In this document: piece after piece, positions 1 to 10,063 of the stretch
Position numbering within the stretch: the stretch's first letter is position 1
Layout: every line of letters starts with the position of its first letter
Assembly (NCBI RefSeq): GCF_003425685.1
Contig: NZ_QJKM01000002.1
Span: 248,001 to 312,000 of the forward strand
Length of the DNA: 64,000 nt
Direction: 5' to 3'
Source of the DNA: Rhizobium terrae
GTDB taxonomy: Bacteria; Pseudomonadota; Alphaproteobacteria; Rhizobiales; Rhizobiaceae
Position numbers and translations under genes: made by a program
The notes under the pieces: generated by a model
Database searches by the model: none
Told to the model about the DNA's origin: nothing
What the model saw: only the letters and a program-made list of their open reading frames with translations

Positions 1-1
1 G

Positions 2-748
2 CATCCGGAGGTGGTGTTCCTGTCGGAAGCCTTCACCAAGCCCAAGGTCATGTACCGGCTCGCCAAGGTGGGCTTTTCGCAATCCTATACCTATTTCACC
101 TGGCGCAATGCCAAATGGGAACTCGAGCAATACATGCGCGAGATCACCACGGAGGAGCCGAAGGAATTTTTCCGGCCGCATTTCTTCGTCAACACGCACG
201 ACATCAATCCCGATTTTCTCCAGAACGCGCCGCGGCCGGCCTACCTGATCCGCGCCGCGCTCGCAGCGACGCTTTCCGGCCTCTGGGGTGTCTATAACGG
301 CTTTGAACTCTGCGAAGGCCGGCCGGATGCCAAGCGCAAGGAATATGCCGATTCCGAAAAATACGAGATCCGCGCCTGGGACTACGACCGTCCCGGCAAC
401 ATCAAGGGCGAGATCGCTCTTCTCAACCGTATCCGCCGCGAGAACCCGGCGCTGCACTCGCATCTCGGCCTGCAGCTTCTCGTCGCCTGGAACGACAATA
501 TTATGTTCTTCGAGAAGACGAGCGCCGGCCGGGAAAATGCGCTGCTAATCGCCGTCAACCTCGATCCCTACAATGCCCATGAAGCGGATGTCGAAATTCC
601 GCTGTGGTCATGGAACCTCCCGGACCATGCCGCACTTGATCTCGAAGATCTGGTCAGCGGCAACCGTTTCACGCTGACAGGCAAAGTCCAGCGCATTCGG
701 CTCGATCCGCATCACGGCCTGCCGTTTTCGATCTGGCGCGTGCGATAA
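2..748 (+). CDS. glgE: alpha-1,4-glucan:maltose-1-phosphate maltosyltransferase, 3' part (GlgE)
   Basis: The gene enters from the left edge, and about 249 C-terminal residues are visible up to the TAA at 746-748. GlgE (GH13_3) moves maltose from maltose-1-phosphate onto alpha-1,4-glucan in the cytoplasm. The visible part holds the end of the GH13 barrel (SEAFTKPKVMYRLAKVGFSQ, then the FVNTHDINPDFL segment) followed by the beta-rich C-terminal domain. The next gene, 11 bases downstream on the same strand, is a TreS-maltokinase fusion that makes the GlgE substrate, and glgB follows it. That context separates GlgE from other GH13 amylases. The N-terminal domain and the catalytic nucleophile lie outside the window, so completeness cannot be judged. 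Confidence 0.93.
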   Translation, partial: HPEVVFLSEAFTKPKVMYRLAKVGFSQSYTYFTWRNAKWELEQYMREITTEEPKEFFRPHFFVNTHDINPDFLQNAPRPAYLIRAALAATLSGLWGVYNGFELCEGRPDAKRKEYADSEKYEIRAWDYDRPGNIKGEIALLNRIRRENPALHSHLGLQLLVAWNDNIMFFEKTSAGRENALLIAVNLDPYNAHEADVEIPLWSWNLPDHAALDLEDLVSGNRFTLTGKVQRIRLDPHHGLPFSIWRVR

Positions 749-759
749 GGGAGGAAAAA

Positions 760-3700
760 ATGGACATGACGAGCGGCCGCAGCCAAGTGCAGAACCATAG
801 CCAGCCCTTCAGCGACGATTTGCTGTGGTACAAGGACGCGGTCATCTATCAGCTGCATATCAAGTCCTTCTATGACGCCAATGGCGACGGCATCGGCGAT
901 TTCCAGGGCCTGCAAGAAAAGCTCGATCACATCGCCTCTCTCGGCGCCAACACGATCTGGCTCCTTCCCTTCTTCCCCTCGCCGCGCCGGGACGACGGTT
1001 ATGACATCGCCGACTACACCAATGTCAGCCCCGACTACGGAACGATTGAGGAGTTTAAGGCGTTTGTCGACGCCGCCCATCAGCGGGGCCTGAGAGTCGT
1101 CATAGAGCTCGTCATCAACCACACGTCCGACCAGCATCCGTGGTTCCAGCGCGCCCGCCATGCACCACCCGGATCGCCGGAGCGGGATTTCTATGTCTGG
1201 TCGGACACCGACCAGAAATTCCCCGAGACCCGGATCATCTTCCTCGATACGGAAAAATCCAACTGGACCTGGGACCCCATCGCCGGCGCCTACTACTGGC
1301 ACCGGTTCTATTCCCATCAGCCGGATCTGAATTTTGACAATCCACTGGTGCTGGAGGAACTGCTGGGCGTCATGCGCTTTTGGCTGGAAACCGGCATCGA
1401 CGGGTTCCGACTGGACGCCATTCCCTATCTGATTGAGCGGGAAGGCACGATCAACGAGAACCTGCCGGAGACGCACGAGATCCTCAAGAAGATCCGTGCC
1501 GCGCTCGACAGCACCCATCCCGGCAAGATGCTGCTTGCCGAAGCCAATCAGTGGCCGGAAGACACGCGCGAATATTTCGGCGACGGCGACGAATGCAACA
1601 TGGCGTTCCACTTCCCGCTAATGCCGCGCATGTACATGGCGATCGCCAAGGAAGACCGTTTCCCGATCACCGACATTATGCGGCAGACACCGGAAATTCC
1701 CGAAAACTGCCAATGGGCGATCTTCCTCAGGAACCATGACGAGCTGACGCTCGAAATGGTGACCGACGAAGAGCGCGACTACCTCTGGAACATCTATGCC
1801 GCGGATCGCCGCGCCCGCATCAATCTCGGCATCCGCCGACGGCTTTCGCCGCTGATGGAACGCGACCGGCGCCGTGTGGAATTGATGAACGGCCTGCTGC
1901 TGTCCATGCCGGGCACCCCGGTTATCTATTACGGCGACGAGATCGGCATGGGCGACAATATTTACCTCGGCGATCGCGACGGGGTGCGCACCCCGATGCA
2001 ATGGTCGCCGGACAGGAACGGCGGCTTTTCCAAGGCCGACCCGGCTCGCCTGGTGCTGCCGACGGTCATGGACCCGCTTTACGGATACGAGGCCGTGAAT
2101 GTCGAGGCACAAGGGGCAGATGCCCATTCGCTGCTCAACTGGACGCGGCGGATGCTGGCACTGCGCAACAAACATGCCGCCTTCGGGCGCGGCTCGCTGA
2201 AATTCCTGGCGCCCGGCAATCGGAAGATCCTTGCCTATCTGCGCGAATATAACAGCGAGACGATCCTTTGCGTCGCCAATCTCTCGCGCCTGCCCCAGGC
2301 AGTCGAGCTCGATCTGGCGCAGTTTTCCGGCCGGGTGCCGATCGAGCTTTCCGGCATGTCGCCCTTCCCGCCGATCGGCCAGCTGACCTATCTCCTGACT
2401 CTGCCGCCCTATGGCTTCTTCTGGTTCCAGCTCGCCGCCGAAGCGGATGGGCCGGTCTGGCGCAAGGAACCGCCCGAGCAGATGCAGGACATGGTGACCA
2501 TGGTCATGCGCCGGGACCTGCAGGAACTGACAGACGAGCCGCGGCTTGCAAACACGTTTTCCCAGGAGGTGCTGCCGCCCTATCTCGGCAAGCGCCGCTG
2601 GTTCGGCTCCAAGGGCGAAATCCTGAACCACGCCAGACTTGCCGCGGCAACGCCCATCACCTTCGCCAACAATCTCCTGCTCGGCGAGCTCGAGGTCGAT
2701 CTCAACGGCCGCAAGGATACCTATCTCCTGCCGCTCGCTGTCGCGTGGGACGATACGCAGCCGAGCGCGCTCGCCCAGCAACTGGCGCTAGCCCGTATCC
2801 GGCAGGGCCGGCGCGTCGGCTTCCTGACGGATGGTTTTGCGATGGAGGGCCTCGCGCGCGGGGTGCTGAGAGGACTATGCGACCGAGCGGTGATTTCCGG
2901 CCGGGCAGGCACGCTGGAATTTCTCGGTACCGAAAAGCTCGACTGCGTCAGCCTCAACGAGGACATGCAGGTGCACTGGCTCTCGGCCGAACAGTCCAAC
3001 AGTTCGCTCATCCTCGGCGACCAGGCGATGGTGAAGCTCATCCGGCACATTTTTCCGGGCATCCACCCGGAAGTGGAAATGACCCGCTATCTCACCAATG
3101 TCGGCTATCAGAACACGGCGCAGCTGCTGGGCGAGGTGGCCCGTATTGCGCCCGACGGCAGCCGCTACACGCTTATCATCGTACAGGGCGCGATCCGCAA
3201 CCAGGGTGACGCCTGGAACTGGATGCTGGGCAACTTGCGCCGGTCGATCGATGAGGTCGTGGTGACGGGCATCGACGGTGACATGGCCGACGAGCATTTC
3301 AAGCCGCTGGTCGACTTTGTCGCAACCATCGGCAGGCGGCTTGGCGACCTGCATGTGGCGCTTGCCCAGCCGACGGACGATCCCGACTTTCAACCGGTCT
3401 GGGCGACGACGGAGGACGCCGATCGCTGGCGCCAGTCGGTGACCCGACAGATCGGTCAAAGCCTGCAGTTGCTCGAACGAACGGCCAAGGGTCTTGAGGG
3501 ACCGCTGCAGCAGGAAGTGCGCATGCTCCTGGAACGCCGCGACGCGTTGCTCAGGATCGCATCGGACCTAGCGGAAGCGGCGGACGGCACGCTGATGACC
3601 CGTAACCACGGAGACTTCCATCTCGGCCAGGTTCTGGTCGCGGAAGGCGATGCCTATATCATCGATTTCGAGGGCGAGCCGACCAAGGATCTTGCCGAGC

Positions 3701-4065
3701 GGCGTGCCAAGACCAACCCGCTGCGCGACGTGGCGGGCCTCCTTCGTTCGCTGAGCTATCTCGCAGCCTCCGCCGACCTCGAGCGCGAGGTAGTCAGCGA
3801 AGTCGACGACGCACGGCACAAGGAACTGGTGACCCGCTTCATCCAACGAGCGGAATCGGCCTTCCTGCAAGCCTATTTCGACGCCGCGGAAGCATCCGAT
3901 CAGTTGACGATTTCCAACGAAAAGCGCGATCGCGTCCTCGACCTCTTCCTCCTCGAAAAGGCTGCCTACGAGATCGCCTACGAGGTCCGCAGCCGGCCCC
4001 ACTGGCTTCCCCTCCCGCTTGCCGGCTTTTCGGCGATCGCATCGAGACTTCTGGAGAAAACCTGA
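760..4065 (+). CDS. treS: trehalose synthase fused to maltokinase (TreS-Mak)
   Basis: A fusion protein of 1101 residues. The N-terminal half (about 1-560) is a GH13 trehalose synthase that interconverts trehalose and maltose. It has the nucleophile region [10 protein letters not shown] (Asp near 218), the acid/base segment LAEANQW (near 258) and RNHDELT (near 323). The C-terminal half (about 600-1100) is a maltokinase with an aminoglycoside-phosphotransferase-like fold. Its catalytic motif is [10 protein letters not shown] near residue 950, with IDFEGEP after it; it makes maltose-1-phosphate from maltose and ATP. A ribosome site (GGGAGGAAAAA) precedes the ATG. The stop overlaps the glgB start by one base (TGATG), which suggests translational coupling. 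The fusion channels trehalose carbon directly to GlgE. Separate treS and mak genes are common elsewhere; the fusion is a known architecture. Confidence 0.96.
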   Translation: MDMTSGRSQVQNHSQPFSDDLLWYKDAVIYQLHIKSFYDANGDGIGDFQGLQEKLDHIASLGANTIWLLPFFPSPRRDDGYDIADYTNVSPDYGTIEEFKAFVDAAHQRGLRVVIELVINHTSDQHPWFQRARHAPPGSPERDFYVWSDTDQKFPETRIIFLDTEKSNWTWDPIAGAYYWHRFYSHQPDLNFDNPLVLEELLGVMRFWLETGIDGFRLDAIPYLIEREGTINENLPETHEILKKIRAALDSTHPGKMLLAEANQWPEDTREYFGDGDECNMAFHFPLMPRMYMAIAKEDRFPITDIMRQTPEIPENCQWAIFLRNHDELTLEMVTDEERDYLWNIYAADRRARINLGIRRRLSPLMERDRRRVELMNGLLLSMPGTPVIYYGDEIGMGDNIYLGDRDGVRTPMQWSPDRNGGFSKADPARLVLPTVMDPLYGYEAVNVEAQGADAHSLLNWTRRMLALRNKHAAFGRGSLKFLAPGNRKILAYLREYNSETILCVANLSRLPQAVELDLAQFSGRVPIELSGMSPFPPIGQLTYLLTLPPYGFFWFQLAAEADGPVWRKEPPEQMQDMVTMVMRRDLQELTDEPRLANTFSQEVLPPYLGKRRWFGSKGEILNHARLAAATPITFANNLLLGELEVDLNGRKDTYLLPLAVAWDDTQPSALAQQLALARIRQGRRVGFLTDGFAMEGLARGVLRGLCDRAVISGRAGTLEFLGTEKLDCVSLNEDMQVHWLSAEQSNSSLILGDQAMVKLIRHIFPGIHPEVEMTRYLTNVGYQNTAQLLGEVARIAPDGSRYTLIIVQGAIRNQGDAWNWMLGNLRRSIDEVVVTGIDGDMADEHFKPLVDFVATIGRRLGDLHVALAQPTDDPDFQPVWATTEDADRWRQSVTRQIGQSLQLLERTAKGLEGPLQQEVRMLLERRDALLRIASDLAEAADGTLMTRNHGDFHLGQVLVAEGDAYIIDFEGEPTKDLAERRAKTNPLRDVAGLLRSLSYLAASADLEREVVSEVDDARHKELVTRFIQRAESAFLQAYFDAAEASDQLTISNEKRDRVLDLFLLEKAAYEIAYEVRSRPHWLPLPLAGFSAIASRLLEKT

Positions 4066-6272
4066 TGAGATACGAGCGCACAGACCTTGTCATCGGCACC
4101 GTCCGGGAAGGCCTGCAGGCCCTGGTGGACGGACGGCACGGCGACCCCTTCTCGATCCTCGGACGCCATCAATATGGCGACCTCACCGTGGTGCGGGCGC
4201 TTCTGCCCGGCGCGATCACCGTCTGGGTGGTCGAGGCCGATACCGGCAAGGTCCTTGCCGAGCTCGAAACCATTCATGAGGGCGGCCTTTTCGCAGGTGT
4301 GACGGGCAGCACGGCGCCCTACCTTTTCCGCATCGAATGGCCGGATGCGGTGCAGGAAACGGAAGATCCCTACTCGTTCCCGCCGTTGCTGGGCGATCTC
4401 GATCTGCATCTGATCGGTCAAGGCACCCACTATGATCTCGGCCGAACCCTCGGAGCAATTCCCATGGAGGTGGACGGCGTCTCCGGCGTCCGCTTCTCCG
4501 TCTGGGCACCGAATGCGCAGCGGGTCTCGGTCGTCGGCGACTTCAACGCATGGGACGGGCGCCGGCATCCGATGCGGCTGAGGCAGCAGGCGGGCGTGTG
4601 GGAACTCTTCATCCCTCGCCTCACCCACGGCGAACGCTATAAGTTCGAACTCCTCGACGGGAACGGCAATCTTCTGCCGCAGAAAGCCGATCCGGTCGCC
4701 CGTGCCAGCGAGGCCGCGCCCTCGACCGCCTCGATCGTCGCATCGTCGAAACCCTTCCGCTGGACCGATGCCGGCTGGATGGCTCGGCAGCGGGCTGACC
4801 GGACGCGCGAGGGCGCCATGTCGATCTACGAGGTGCATCTCGGTTCCTGGCTTCGGGTTTCCGAAGAAGGCAACCGGCCGCTCGACTGGGTGGAGCTCAG
4901 CCAGCGGCTGATACCCTATGTGCAGAATCTCGGTTTCACCCATATCGAAATGCTGCCGATCATGGAGCATCCGTTCGGCGGCTCCTGGGGCTACCAGCCG
5001 CTCGGCCTGTTTGCCCCGACCGGCCGGCACGGCACGCCGGAGGATTTCGCCTATTTCGTCGACCGCTGCCATGAGGCCGGCATCGGCGTCATCCTCGACT
5101 GGGTCCCGGCGCATTTCCCGACCGACGTCTGGGGGCTCGCCCGCTTCGACGGCACGGCGCTCTACGAGCACGAAGACCCGCGCGAGGGTTTCCACAAGGA
5201 CTGGAATACGCTGATCTACAATCTCGGCCGCAACGAGGTGAAGGGATTTCTGATCGCCTCGGCGCTCGAATGGCTGGAGCATTTCCACGTTGACGGCCTG
5301 CGCGTCGATGCAGTCGCCTCGATGCTCTACCGCGATTACAGCCGCAACGAAGGCGAATGGATCCCCAACCGGTATGGCGGCCGCGAAAATCTCGAAGCGG
5401 TGGAATTCTTCAAGCACCTCAACAGCATCATCCACGATCGTTGCCCGCACGCCTTCACGGCGGCGGAAGAATCGACCGCCTGGCCGGGCGTCACCAACAG
5501 GGTCGAGAACGGCGGACTCGGCTTCGATTTCAAGTGGAACATGGGCTGGATGCACGACACGCTGCATTACATGTCCGACGATCCGGTCTACCGCAAATAC
5601 CACCACGGCGGCATGACCTTCGGGATGATCTACGCCTATTCGGAGCGCTTCATCCTGCCGCTTTCACACGACGAAGTGGTGCATGGCAAGGGCTCCCTGT
5701 TCGGCAAGATGCCGGGCGACCACTGGCAGAAGCTTGCGAACCTGCGCGCCTATTACGGCTTCATGTGGGGACATCCCGGCAAGAAACTGCTGTTCATGGG
5801 AGGCGAACTTGCACAAGAAACCGAGTGGAACCATGATGGCTCGGTCGTCTGGGACCTGCTCGACAGCCCGGCCCATGCGGGCGTGCAGCGACTGATCCGC
5901 GACCTCAACCGGCTTTATGCCCAGGAGCCGGCGCTGCAATATGGCGATCTCCACCATGAGGGCTTCGAATGGGCGGTCGCGGACGACGCGGAAAATTCCG
6001 TCTACGGCATGTTGCGGAGTGCAGCAGATCGCCGCTCCCATATCCTCATCGCCTCCAATATGACACCGGTGCCGCGGCACGGCTATCGCATGGGTGTGCC
6101 GGCGGGCGGCCGCTGGGAAGTCGTTCTGAATACCGACGCCGCAAGCTACGGCGGCTCCAATTTCGGCCAGACCGACGCCTGGGCGGAACACGTGCCCTCA
6201 CACGGAAGAGATCACTCCATCCTGCTGGACCTGCCGCCACTCGCGACGGTGTTTTTGAGGTGGCGGGAATGA
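4065..6272 (+). CDS. glgB: 1,4-alpha-glucan branching enzyme (GlgB)
   Basis: A protein of 735 residues, the usual GlgB length. It introduces alpha-1,6 branches into linear glucan in the cytoplasm. An N-terminal extension and CBM48 domain ([19 protein letters not shown], near 145-165) come first. The GH13 barrel follows, with [16 protein letters not shown] (catalytic Asp near 411), TAAEEST (acid/base Glu near 466) and [15 protein letters not shown] near 535. It is the last gene of the glgE-treS/mak-glgB operon and is translationally coupled to the fusion gene by a one-base stop/start overlap. Branching provides new non-reducing ends for GlgE. Rhizobia usually also have a classical glg operon elsewhere, so this may be the second glgB; that is recalled knowledge, not something shown here. 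Confidence 0.97.
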   Translation: MRYERTDLVIGTVREGLQALVDGRHGDPFSILGRHQYGDLTVVRALLPGAITVWVVEADTGKVLAELETIHEGGLFAGVTGSTAPYLFRIEWPDAVQETEDPYSFPPLLGDLDLHLIGQGTHYDLGRTLGAIPMEVDGVSGVRFSVWAPNAQRVSVVGDFNAWDGRRHPMRLRQQAGVWELFIPRLTHGERYKFELLDGNGNLLPQKADPVARASEAAPSTASIVASSKPFRWTDAGWMARQRADRTREGAMSIYEVHLGSWLRVSEEGNRPLDWVELSQRLIPYVQNLGFTHIEMLPIMEHPFGGSWGYQPLGLFAPTGRHGTPEDFAYFVDRCHEAGIGVILDWVPAHFPTDVWGLARFDGTALYEHEDPREGFHKDWNTLIYNLGRNEVKGFLIASALEWLEHFHVDGLRVDAVASMLYRDYSRNEGEWIPNRYGGRENLEAVEFFKHLNSIIHDRCPHAFTAAEESTAWPGVTNRVENGGLGFDFKWNMGWMHDTLHYMSDDPVYRKYHHGGMTFGMIYAYSERFILPLSHDEVVHGKGSLFGKMPGDHWQKLANLRAYYGFMWGHPGKKLLFMGGELAQETEWNHDGSVVWDLLDSPAHAGVQRLIRDLNRLYAQEPALQYGDLHHEGFEWAVADDAENSVYGMLRSAADRRSHILIASNMTPVPRHGYRMGVPAGGRWEVVLNTDAASYGGSNFGQTDAWAEHVPSHGRDHSILLDLPPLATVFLRWRE

Positions 6273-6320
6273 TCGGGCTTATTACCAGCGGCATCGCTCC
6301 GCCGGCAGGCAGGGCGTAGC

Positions 6321-7514
6321 TTACACCTCCCGCCAGCCGCTCTGATAGGTCACCTTGTCGACGCCGGCGAAACGACCGACGCGCACGAGTTCCGCGTCCA
6401 GCTTTTCGAGTCGGCCGGACGACGGGCGTACACCCTTTTCCAGCCAGAGCTTCTTCACGTCGAGCGAACCCGTCCTGCGATCCGCCTTCATGTCGATCCG
6501 GCCGATCATCCGGTCGCCTTCGAGCAGCGGGAAGACGTAATAACCGTATTGCCGCTTCGGTTCCGGCACGAAGACCTCTATCCGGTAGAAGAAATTGAAC
6601 AGCCGCTCGGCCCGGTCGCGGTTGCGCAGGAGCGGATCGAACGGGCTGAGCACCCGGACACGCGCGGGTGGTTGCGGGATGTCGCCGAGAGTTTCCGGAA
6701 AGCCGGCAAAGGCGACCGATGCGCGCGGCTTGCTGCCGTCGGCGGTCTCGATCAGCACGTCCACCAGTTCGCCGCGATGCGCCTTCACCCAGTCCTTCGC
6801 CTCGTCCGGCGTCACGATATCCCAAAAGGCGGCGATCTCGCCGGAGGTCGCAAAGCCCAGTTTCTCCAGCGCACTGCGGCAGGCCCAGTCGACGAATTCC
6901 TCGTGGTCGACTTCCGGCTCGTGGTGATGCTGCGCGATCACCCGCTCCGTCAGGTCGTAGATCTTCTGGAAATTGACCCGGCCGGCGATCGCCAGCTTGC
7001 CCGTATGCCAGTAATATTCAAGCGCCGTCTTGTTCGGATGCCAGTTCCACCAGCCACCCGACTTGTGGTCCTCCACCTTCATATCGCGGGACATGATTGC
7101 GCCGTTCTCGGCGATGTGCCGGAAGGTATCCTCGAAGGCGGAATCGAAACCTTCGCCGTGCCATTTCTTCCAGCGTTCGGCGATGATCGGTTCGCGGCGG
7201 CGGAACCGGTGCTTCCAGTAGCGGAAGAGGCGCGACGGAATGATCGAGGCGTCATGCGTCCAGTGCTCGAAGAGCTCGCCGTCCTTTTCGAGCAGCGCCG
7301 TCAGGTGCTCGCGCCGATAGGTCTGGTTGCGCGAGAACAGGATCATGTGATGGGCACGTTCGACGGTGGCGATACTGTCCACCTGCACGAAACCCAGGTC
7401 GTCGATGAGCTGCAAGAGCCCCGGTTTGGTAAGTGCGCGGCCTGGCGGTTCAGACAGCCGCTGCCGTTCGAGGAAAATCTTTCGGGCCTGATCGTTCGGA
7501 ATGAGAATCGCCAT
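6321..7514 (-). CDS. winged-helix DNA glycosylase of the YcaQ/AlkX (DUF1006) family
   Basis: A protein of 397 residues when started at the ATG for MAILIPNDQARK; an upstream in-frame ATG at 7550 would add 12 residues and looks less likely. The family consists of tandem winged-helix DNA glycosylases that unhook interstrand crosslinks in alkylated DNA. The N-terminal segment GFVQVDSIATVERAHHMILF carries the QVD triplet expected of the YcaQ (Q-hydrophobic-D) branch rather than the QxQ of AlkZ. Further family blocks are FEHWTHDASIIP and SPFDPLLRNRDRAERLF. The gene converges with glgB (48-base gap) and diverges from bioM. The family assignment is firm; the substrate is inferred from E. coli YcaQ. 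Confidence 0.88.
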   Translation of the reverse strand: MAILIPNDQARKIFLERQRLSEPPGRALTKPGLLQLIDDLGFVQVDSIATVERAHHMILFSRNQTYRREHLTALLEKDGELFEHWTHDASIIPSRLFRYWKHRFRRREPIIAERWKKWHGEGFDSAFEDTFRHIAENGAIMSRDMKVEDHKSGGWWNWHPNKTALEYYWHTGKLAIAGRVNFQKIYDLTERVIAQHHHEPEVDHEEFVDWACRSALEKLGFATSGEIAAFWDIVTPDEAKDWVKAHRGELVDVLIETADGSKPRASVAFAGFPETLGDIPQPPARVRVLSPFDPLLRNRDRAERLFNFFYRIEVFVPEPKRQYGYYVFPLLEGDRMIGRIDMKADRRTGSLDVKKLWLEKGVRPSSGRLEKLDAELVRVGRFAGVDKVTYQSGWREV

Positions 7515-7591
7515 GGAAAGAAGACTAGGATGCCTGATGGCAGGTTTCAATGTTCATGTTTGGTTCTGAATTCCCCTCCCCGCATTTAATG

Positions 7592-7599
7592 TCTATAGA
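7592..7599. promoter_or_regulatory. short palindrome TCTATAGA upstream of bioM, possible BioR-type or promoter element
   Basis: A perfect 8-bp palindrome lies 23 bases before the bioM start. Alphaproteobacterial biotin genes are often controlled by BioR, whose half-site I recall as TTATAGATAA. The match here is only partial (TATAGA core), so this could equally be part of a -10 element. Confidence 0.2.
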
Positions 7600-7622
7600 A
7601 CCCGCAAAGACGAGGGACCGGC

Positions 7623-8303
7623 TTGGATATCCGTTTCGAACAGGCAGAAGCGCGTTTCGAGGGACGCACCATCCTTCATCCCCTGACGCTATGCCTTTTC
7701 GAGCGGCGTATCGGCGTGATCGGCCTCAATGGTTCCGGCAAGACGACGTTTGCACGGATGATCAACGGGCTGGTAATGCCGGCTTCCGGCCGCGTCACGG
7801 TCAACGGGTTCGATACGGCGAAGGAGGGCGACCGGGTTCGCGCCATCGCCGGCTTCATCTTCCAAAACCCGCAGAACCAGATCATCCTGCCGATCCTCAA
7901 GGAGGACATCGCGCTCGGCCTGCAATCGCGGAAGCTGCCGAAACAGGAAATCGCGGCCAAGGTCGAGACGGTTCTTGCGCGCTTCGGCATCGGCCACCTG
8001 GCAGAACGGCGGGTGCACGAGCTTTCAGGCGGCGAACTGCAACTCGCGGCGCTCGCCTCGGTGCTGGTTTCCGAGCCCGATATCCTGATCATGGATGAAC
8101 CCACCAACCAGCTCGACCTCAAAAACCGCAGCCTCGTGGAGCGGACGGTCGAGCGGCTCGGCGAGACCGTCATCGTCATCAGCCACGACCTCGACCTGAT
8201 CGCCGGTTTCGATCGCGTGCTGCTTTTTCACGAAGGCAGGCTCGCGGCCGACGGCGCTCCAGCCGAGACGATCGGACGTTATCGCGAGATATGCTCGCCA
8301 TGA
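7623..8303 (+). CDS. bioM: biotin ECF transporter ATPase (BioM)
   Basis: An ATP-binding cassette protein of 226 residues that energises biotin uptake with BioN and BioY at the inner membrane. Visible motifs are Walker A GLNGSGKTT (34-42), Q-loop region FQNPQNQIIL, signature LSGGELQLAALAS, Walker B ILIMDEPTN and the switch histidine in VISHDLD. The start appears to be TTG at 7623, just after GAGGGACCGGC, which supplies a ribosome site; no ATG fits the expected N-terminus. It overlaps bioN by four bases (ATGA). Gene order bioM-bioN-bioY is the common rhizobial arrangement. Confidence 0.95.
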   Translation: MDIRFEQAEARFEGRTILHPLTLCLFERRIGVIGLNGSGKTTFARMINGLVMPASGRVTVNGFDTAKEGDRVRAIAGFIFQNPQNQIILPILKEDIALGLQSRKLPKQEIAAKVETVLARFGIGHLAERRVHELSGGELQLAALASVLVSEPDILIMDEPTNQLDLKNRSLVERTVERLGETVIVISHDLDLIAGFDRVLLFHEGRLAADGAPAETIGRYREICSP

Positions 8304-8923
8304 AGACGCTTTATGTCGAAGGCAATACGCTCCTGCACCGGCTCTCAGCCCGTGTGAAGCTCGCGGCCCTGGCAATGGCGAGCATGCTTCTCTTTGTCGC
8401 GGATTCGCCTGTCCTGCTCGCCCCCGCTGCGATCGCGGCAGCCGCGCTCTATGGCACGCTCGGGCTCGGTTGGCGCAATTCGTGGCAGCGATTGCGCGCG
8501 ATTCTGCTGACGATCGTCATCGTGTCGGCCTTCATGCTGGTCATCAACGACCCGGGAGCGGCGGCGACGGGATTTTTTCGGCTGACCGCGCTCGCTTTTT
8601 TTGCTGCAACCATAACGGCAACGACCAGCACGGGCGATTTTATCGCGACCATATCGAGTGCCGCGCGTCCGCTGGAAAGAACCGGCCTCGGCAGAGCTGC
8701 CGATATCGGGCTCGCCATCGGTCTCGTAATTCGTTTCGTGCCTGACGTGCTCGGCCGGTACCAGGCCATCCGCGATGCCCATCGCGCCCGTGGGTTGAAA
8801 CCGAGTGCCCTGACTTTGGGGGTGCCGCTGATCATCCTCACCCTGCGCAATGCCGACGAGATCGCCGCGGCCATTGACGCCCGCGGCATCCGCGGGCAGA
8901 ACTGGGATAAAGATCAGCGTTAA
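8300..8923 (+). CDS. bioN: biotin ECF transporter transmembrane protein (BioN)
   Basis: An EcfT-type membrane protein of 207 residues. The start is taken at the ATG overlapping the bioM stop (ATGA at 8300-8303); an in-frame ATG at 8291 would add three residues. Hydrophobic segments lie near residues 20-60, 65-95 and 110-125. The C-terminal coupling helices carry the two family motifs with an Ala-Arg-Gly core (DAHRARGLKP and AIDARGIRGQ), which dock on the ATPase. It couples BioM to the BioY substrate-binding subunit. bioY begins 13 bases after its stop. Confidence 0.94.
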   Translation: MKTLYVEGNTLLHRLSARVKLAALAMASMLLFVADSPVLLAPAAIAAAALYGTLGLGWRNSWQRLRAILLTIVIVSAFMLVINDPGAAATGFFRLTALAFFAATITATTSTGDFIATISSAARPLERTGLGRAADIGLAIGLVIRFVPDVLGRYQAIRDAHRARGLKPSALTLGVPLIILTLRNADEIAAAIDARGIRGQNWDKDQR

Positions 8924-8936
8924 GGGATTATACACC

Positions 8937-9500
8937 ATGTCCACCCGGGATCTCGTTCTGGCCGCCCTCTTCGCCGCCATCATCGTGGCGCTCGGCCTGG
9001 TACCGCCGATCATTCTCGGTTTCATTCCGGTACCGATTACCGCGCAATCCCTCGGGGTCATGCTGGCAGGCGTCGTGCTCGGCGCCAAACGCGGCGGTTT
9101 CGCCGTGCTCCTGGTGCTGGTGCTCGTCGCGATCGGCCTGCCGGTGCTATCGGGCGGCCGCGGCGGCCTTGCCACTTTCGCTTCTCCGACCGCAGGCTAT
9201 CTTGTCGGCTGGTTCTTCGCGGCTGTCGTGGCCGGCTATCTTTCCGAGCGCTTCGTCGACCGCTCGCAGAGCGGCATCGTGCAGATCACCGGCTTCTTCC
9301 TGGCGGCGCTCCTCGGCGGCGTGGTGGTGGACCACGGGCTCGGCATCATCTGGCTCGCCTTCGGCACCGGCACCGGCCTTTCGACCGCCTTCCTCGGCGA
9401 CCTCGCCTTCGTTCCCGGCGACGTCTTGAAGGCGATGATCGCGGCGCTTGCCGGCCGTGCGGTCATGGTGGGTTATCCTCTGCTGCCCCAGCGGGTCTGA
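8937..9500 (+). CDS. bioY: biotin transporter substrate-binding subunit (BioY)
   Basis: A protein of 187 residues, almost entirely hydrophobic with about six membrane segments, as expected for the S-component of the biotin ECF transporter. The family signatures are visible: PVPITAQSLGVMLAG near residues 32-46 and SPTAGYLVGWFFA near 85. The start is the ATG for MSTRDLVLAALFAA; a longer frame beginning at 8850 lies inside bioN and is not used. BioY alone can import biotin in some bacteria; here it sits in a complete bioMNY set. Confidence 0.96.
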   Translation: MSTRDLVLAALFAAIIVALGLVPPIILGFIPVPITAQSLGVMLAGVVLGAKRGGFAVLLVLVLVAIGLPVLSGGRGGLATFASPTAGYLVGWFFAAVVAGYLSERFVDRSQSGIVQITGFFLAALLGGVVVDHGLGIIWLAFGTGTGLSTAFLGDLAFVPGDVLKAMIAALAGRAVMVGYPLLPQRV

Positions 9501-9517
9501 AAGCTCCGGTCCCCTCA

Positions 9518-9952
9518 TCAATCGAGGAACTGATACAGCCAGTCGCGAAGGTCTTCGGGAAGTGCGACCGGCTCGCGACTTTCCCGGTCGCAGGCGGCCC
9601 AGACGATCTCCGCCTCCGCTACGGCCTCGTTGCCGCGCATCATGCGCACCAGAAAACCTGCCGACTTTCCACCGATCTTGCTGATACCGACGCTCGTCTG
9701 GACGGTGTCACCGAGCTTCAGCGCCGAATGGAATGTGCATGTCACCTTGCCGATCGTGAAGAACGGATCGTCCTTCCGGGATTTACGCCGCGCCCAGAAT
9801 TCCGTCACGGCCTCTTCGGCCCGCGTGACATAGGCGGCACGGAACATCTCCCCATGCATATCCACGTCGCGGAACGGAACTCGAAACTCGTGCGGTCTGA
9901 CTGATTCTCTGGCCACTGCACCCTCTGGCTGAACATCCTCATGTAAGACCAT
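9518..9952 (-). CDS. acyl-CoA thioesterase, 4-hydroxybenzoyl-CoA thioesterase-like hotdog fold
   Basis: A protein of 144 residues from the YbgC/FadM-like hotdog thioesterase group. It probably hydrolyses an acyl-CoA in the cytoplasm. The block FRVPFRDVDMHGEMFRAAYV matches the active-site region of the family, with the catalytic Asp in FRDVDMHG. The beta-sheet segments CTFHSALKLGDTVQTSV and AEAEIVWAACD follow. It converges with bioY (17-base gap) and diverges from the HDAC-like gene. The substrate cannot be named from sequence. A start further inside is possible, because the first 20 residues precede the conserved fold. Confidence 0.82.
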   Translation of the reverse strand: MVLHEDVQPEGAVARESVRPHEFRVPFRDVDMHGEMFRAAYVTRAEEAVTEFWARRKSRKDDPFFTIGKVTCTFHSALKLGDTVQTSVGISKIGGKSAGFLVRMMRGNEAVAEAEIVWAACDRESREPVALPEDLRDWLYQFLD

Positions 9953-10063
9953 TCTTTCAAGCTAAACAAGCGTCAGGGCAAGGGGTTACGGCTTGAAAAA
10001 ATCGGCCATCTGCGCCATGTCGGAGAATGTCCGCCCTGGACTCACACCTGACGAGGCCGCTTC

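Noticed and set aside
8850-8936. N-terminal extension of BioY
   Set aside because: It lies inside bioN in another frame, and the BioY family starts at the ATG at 8937.
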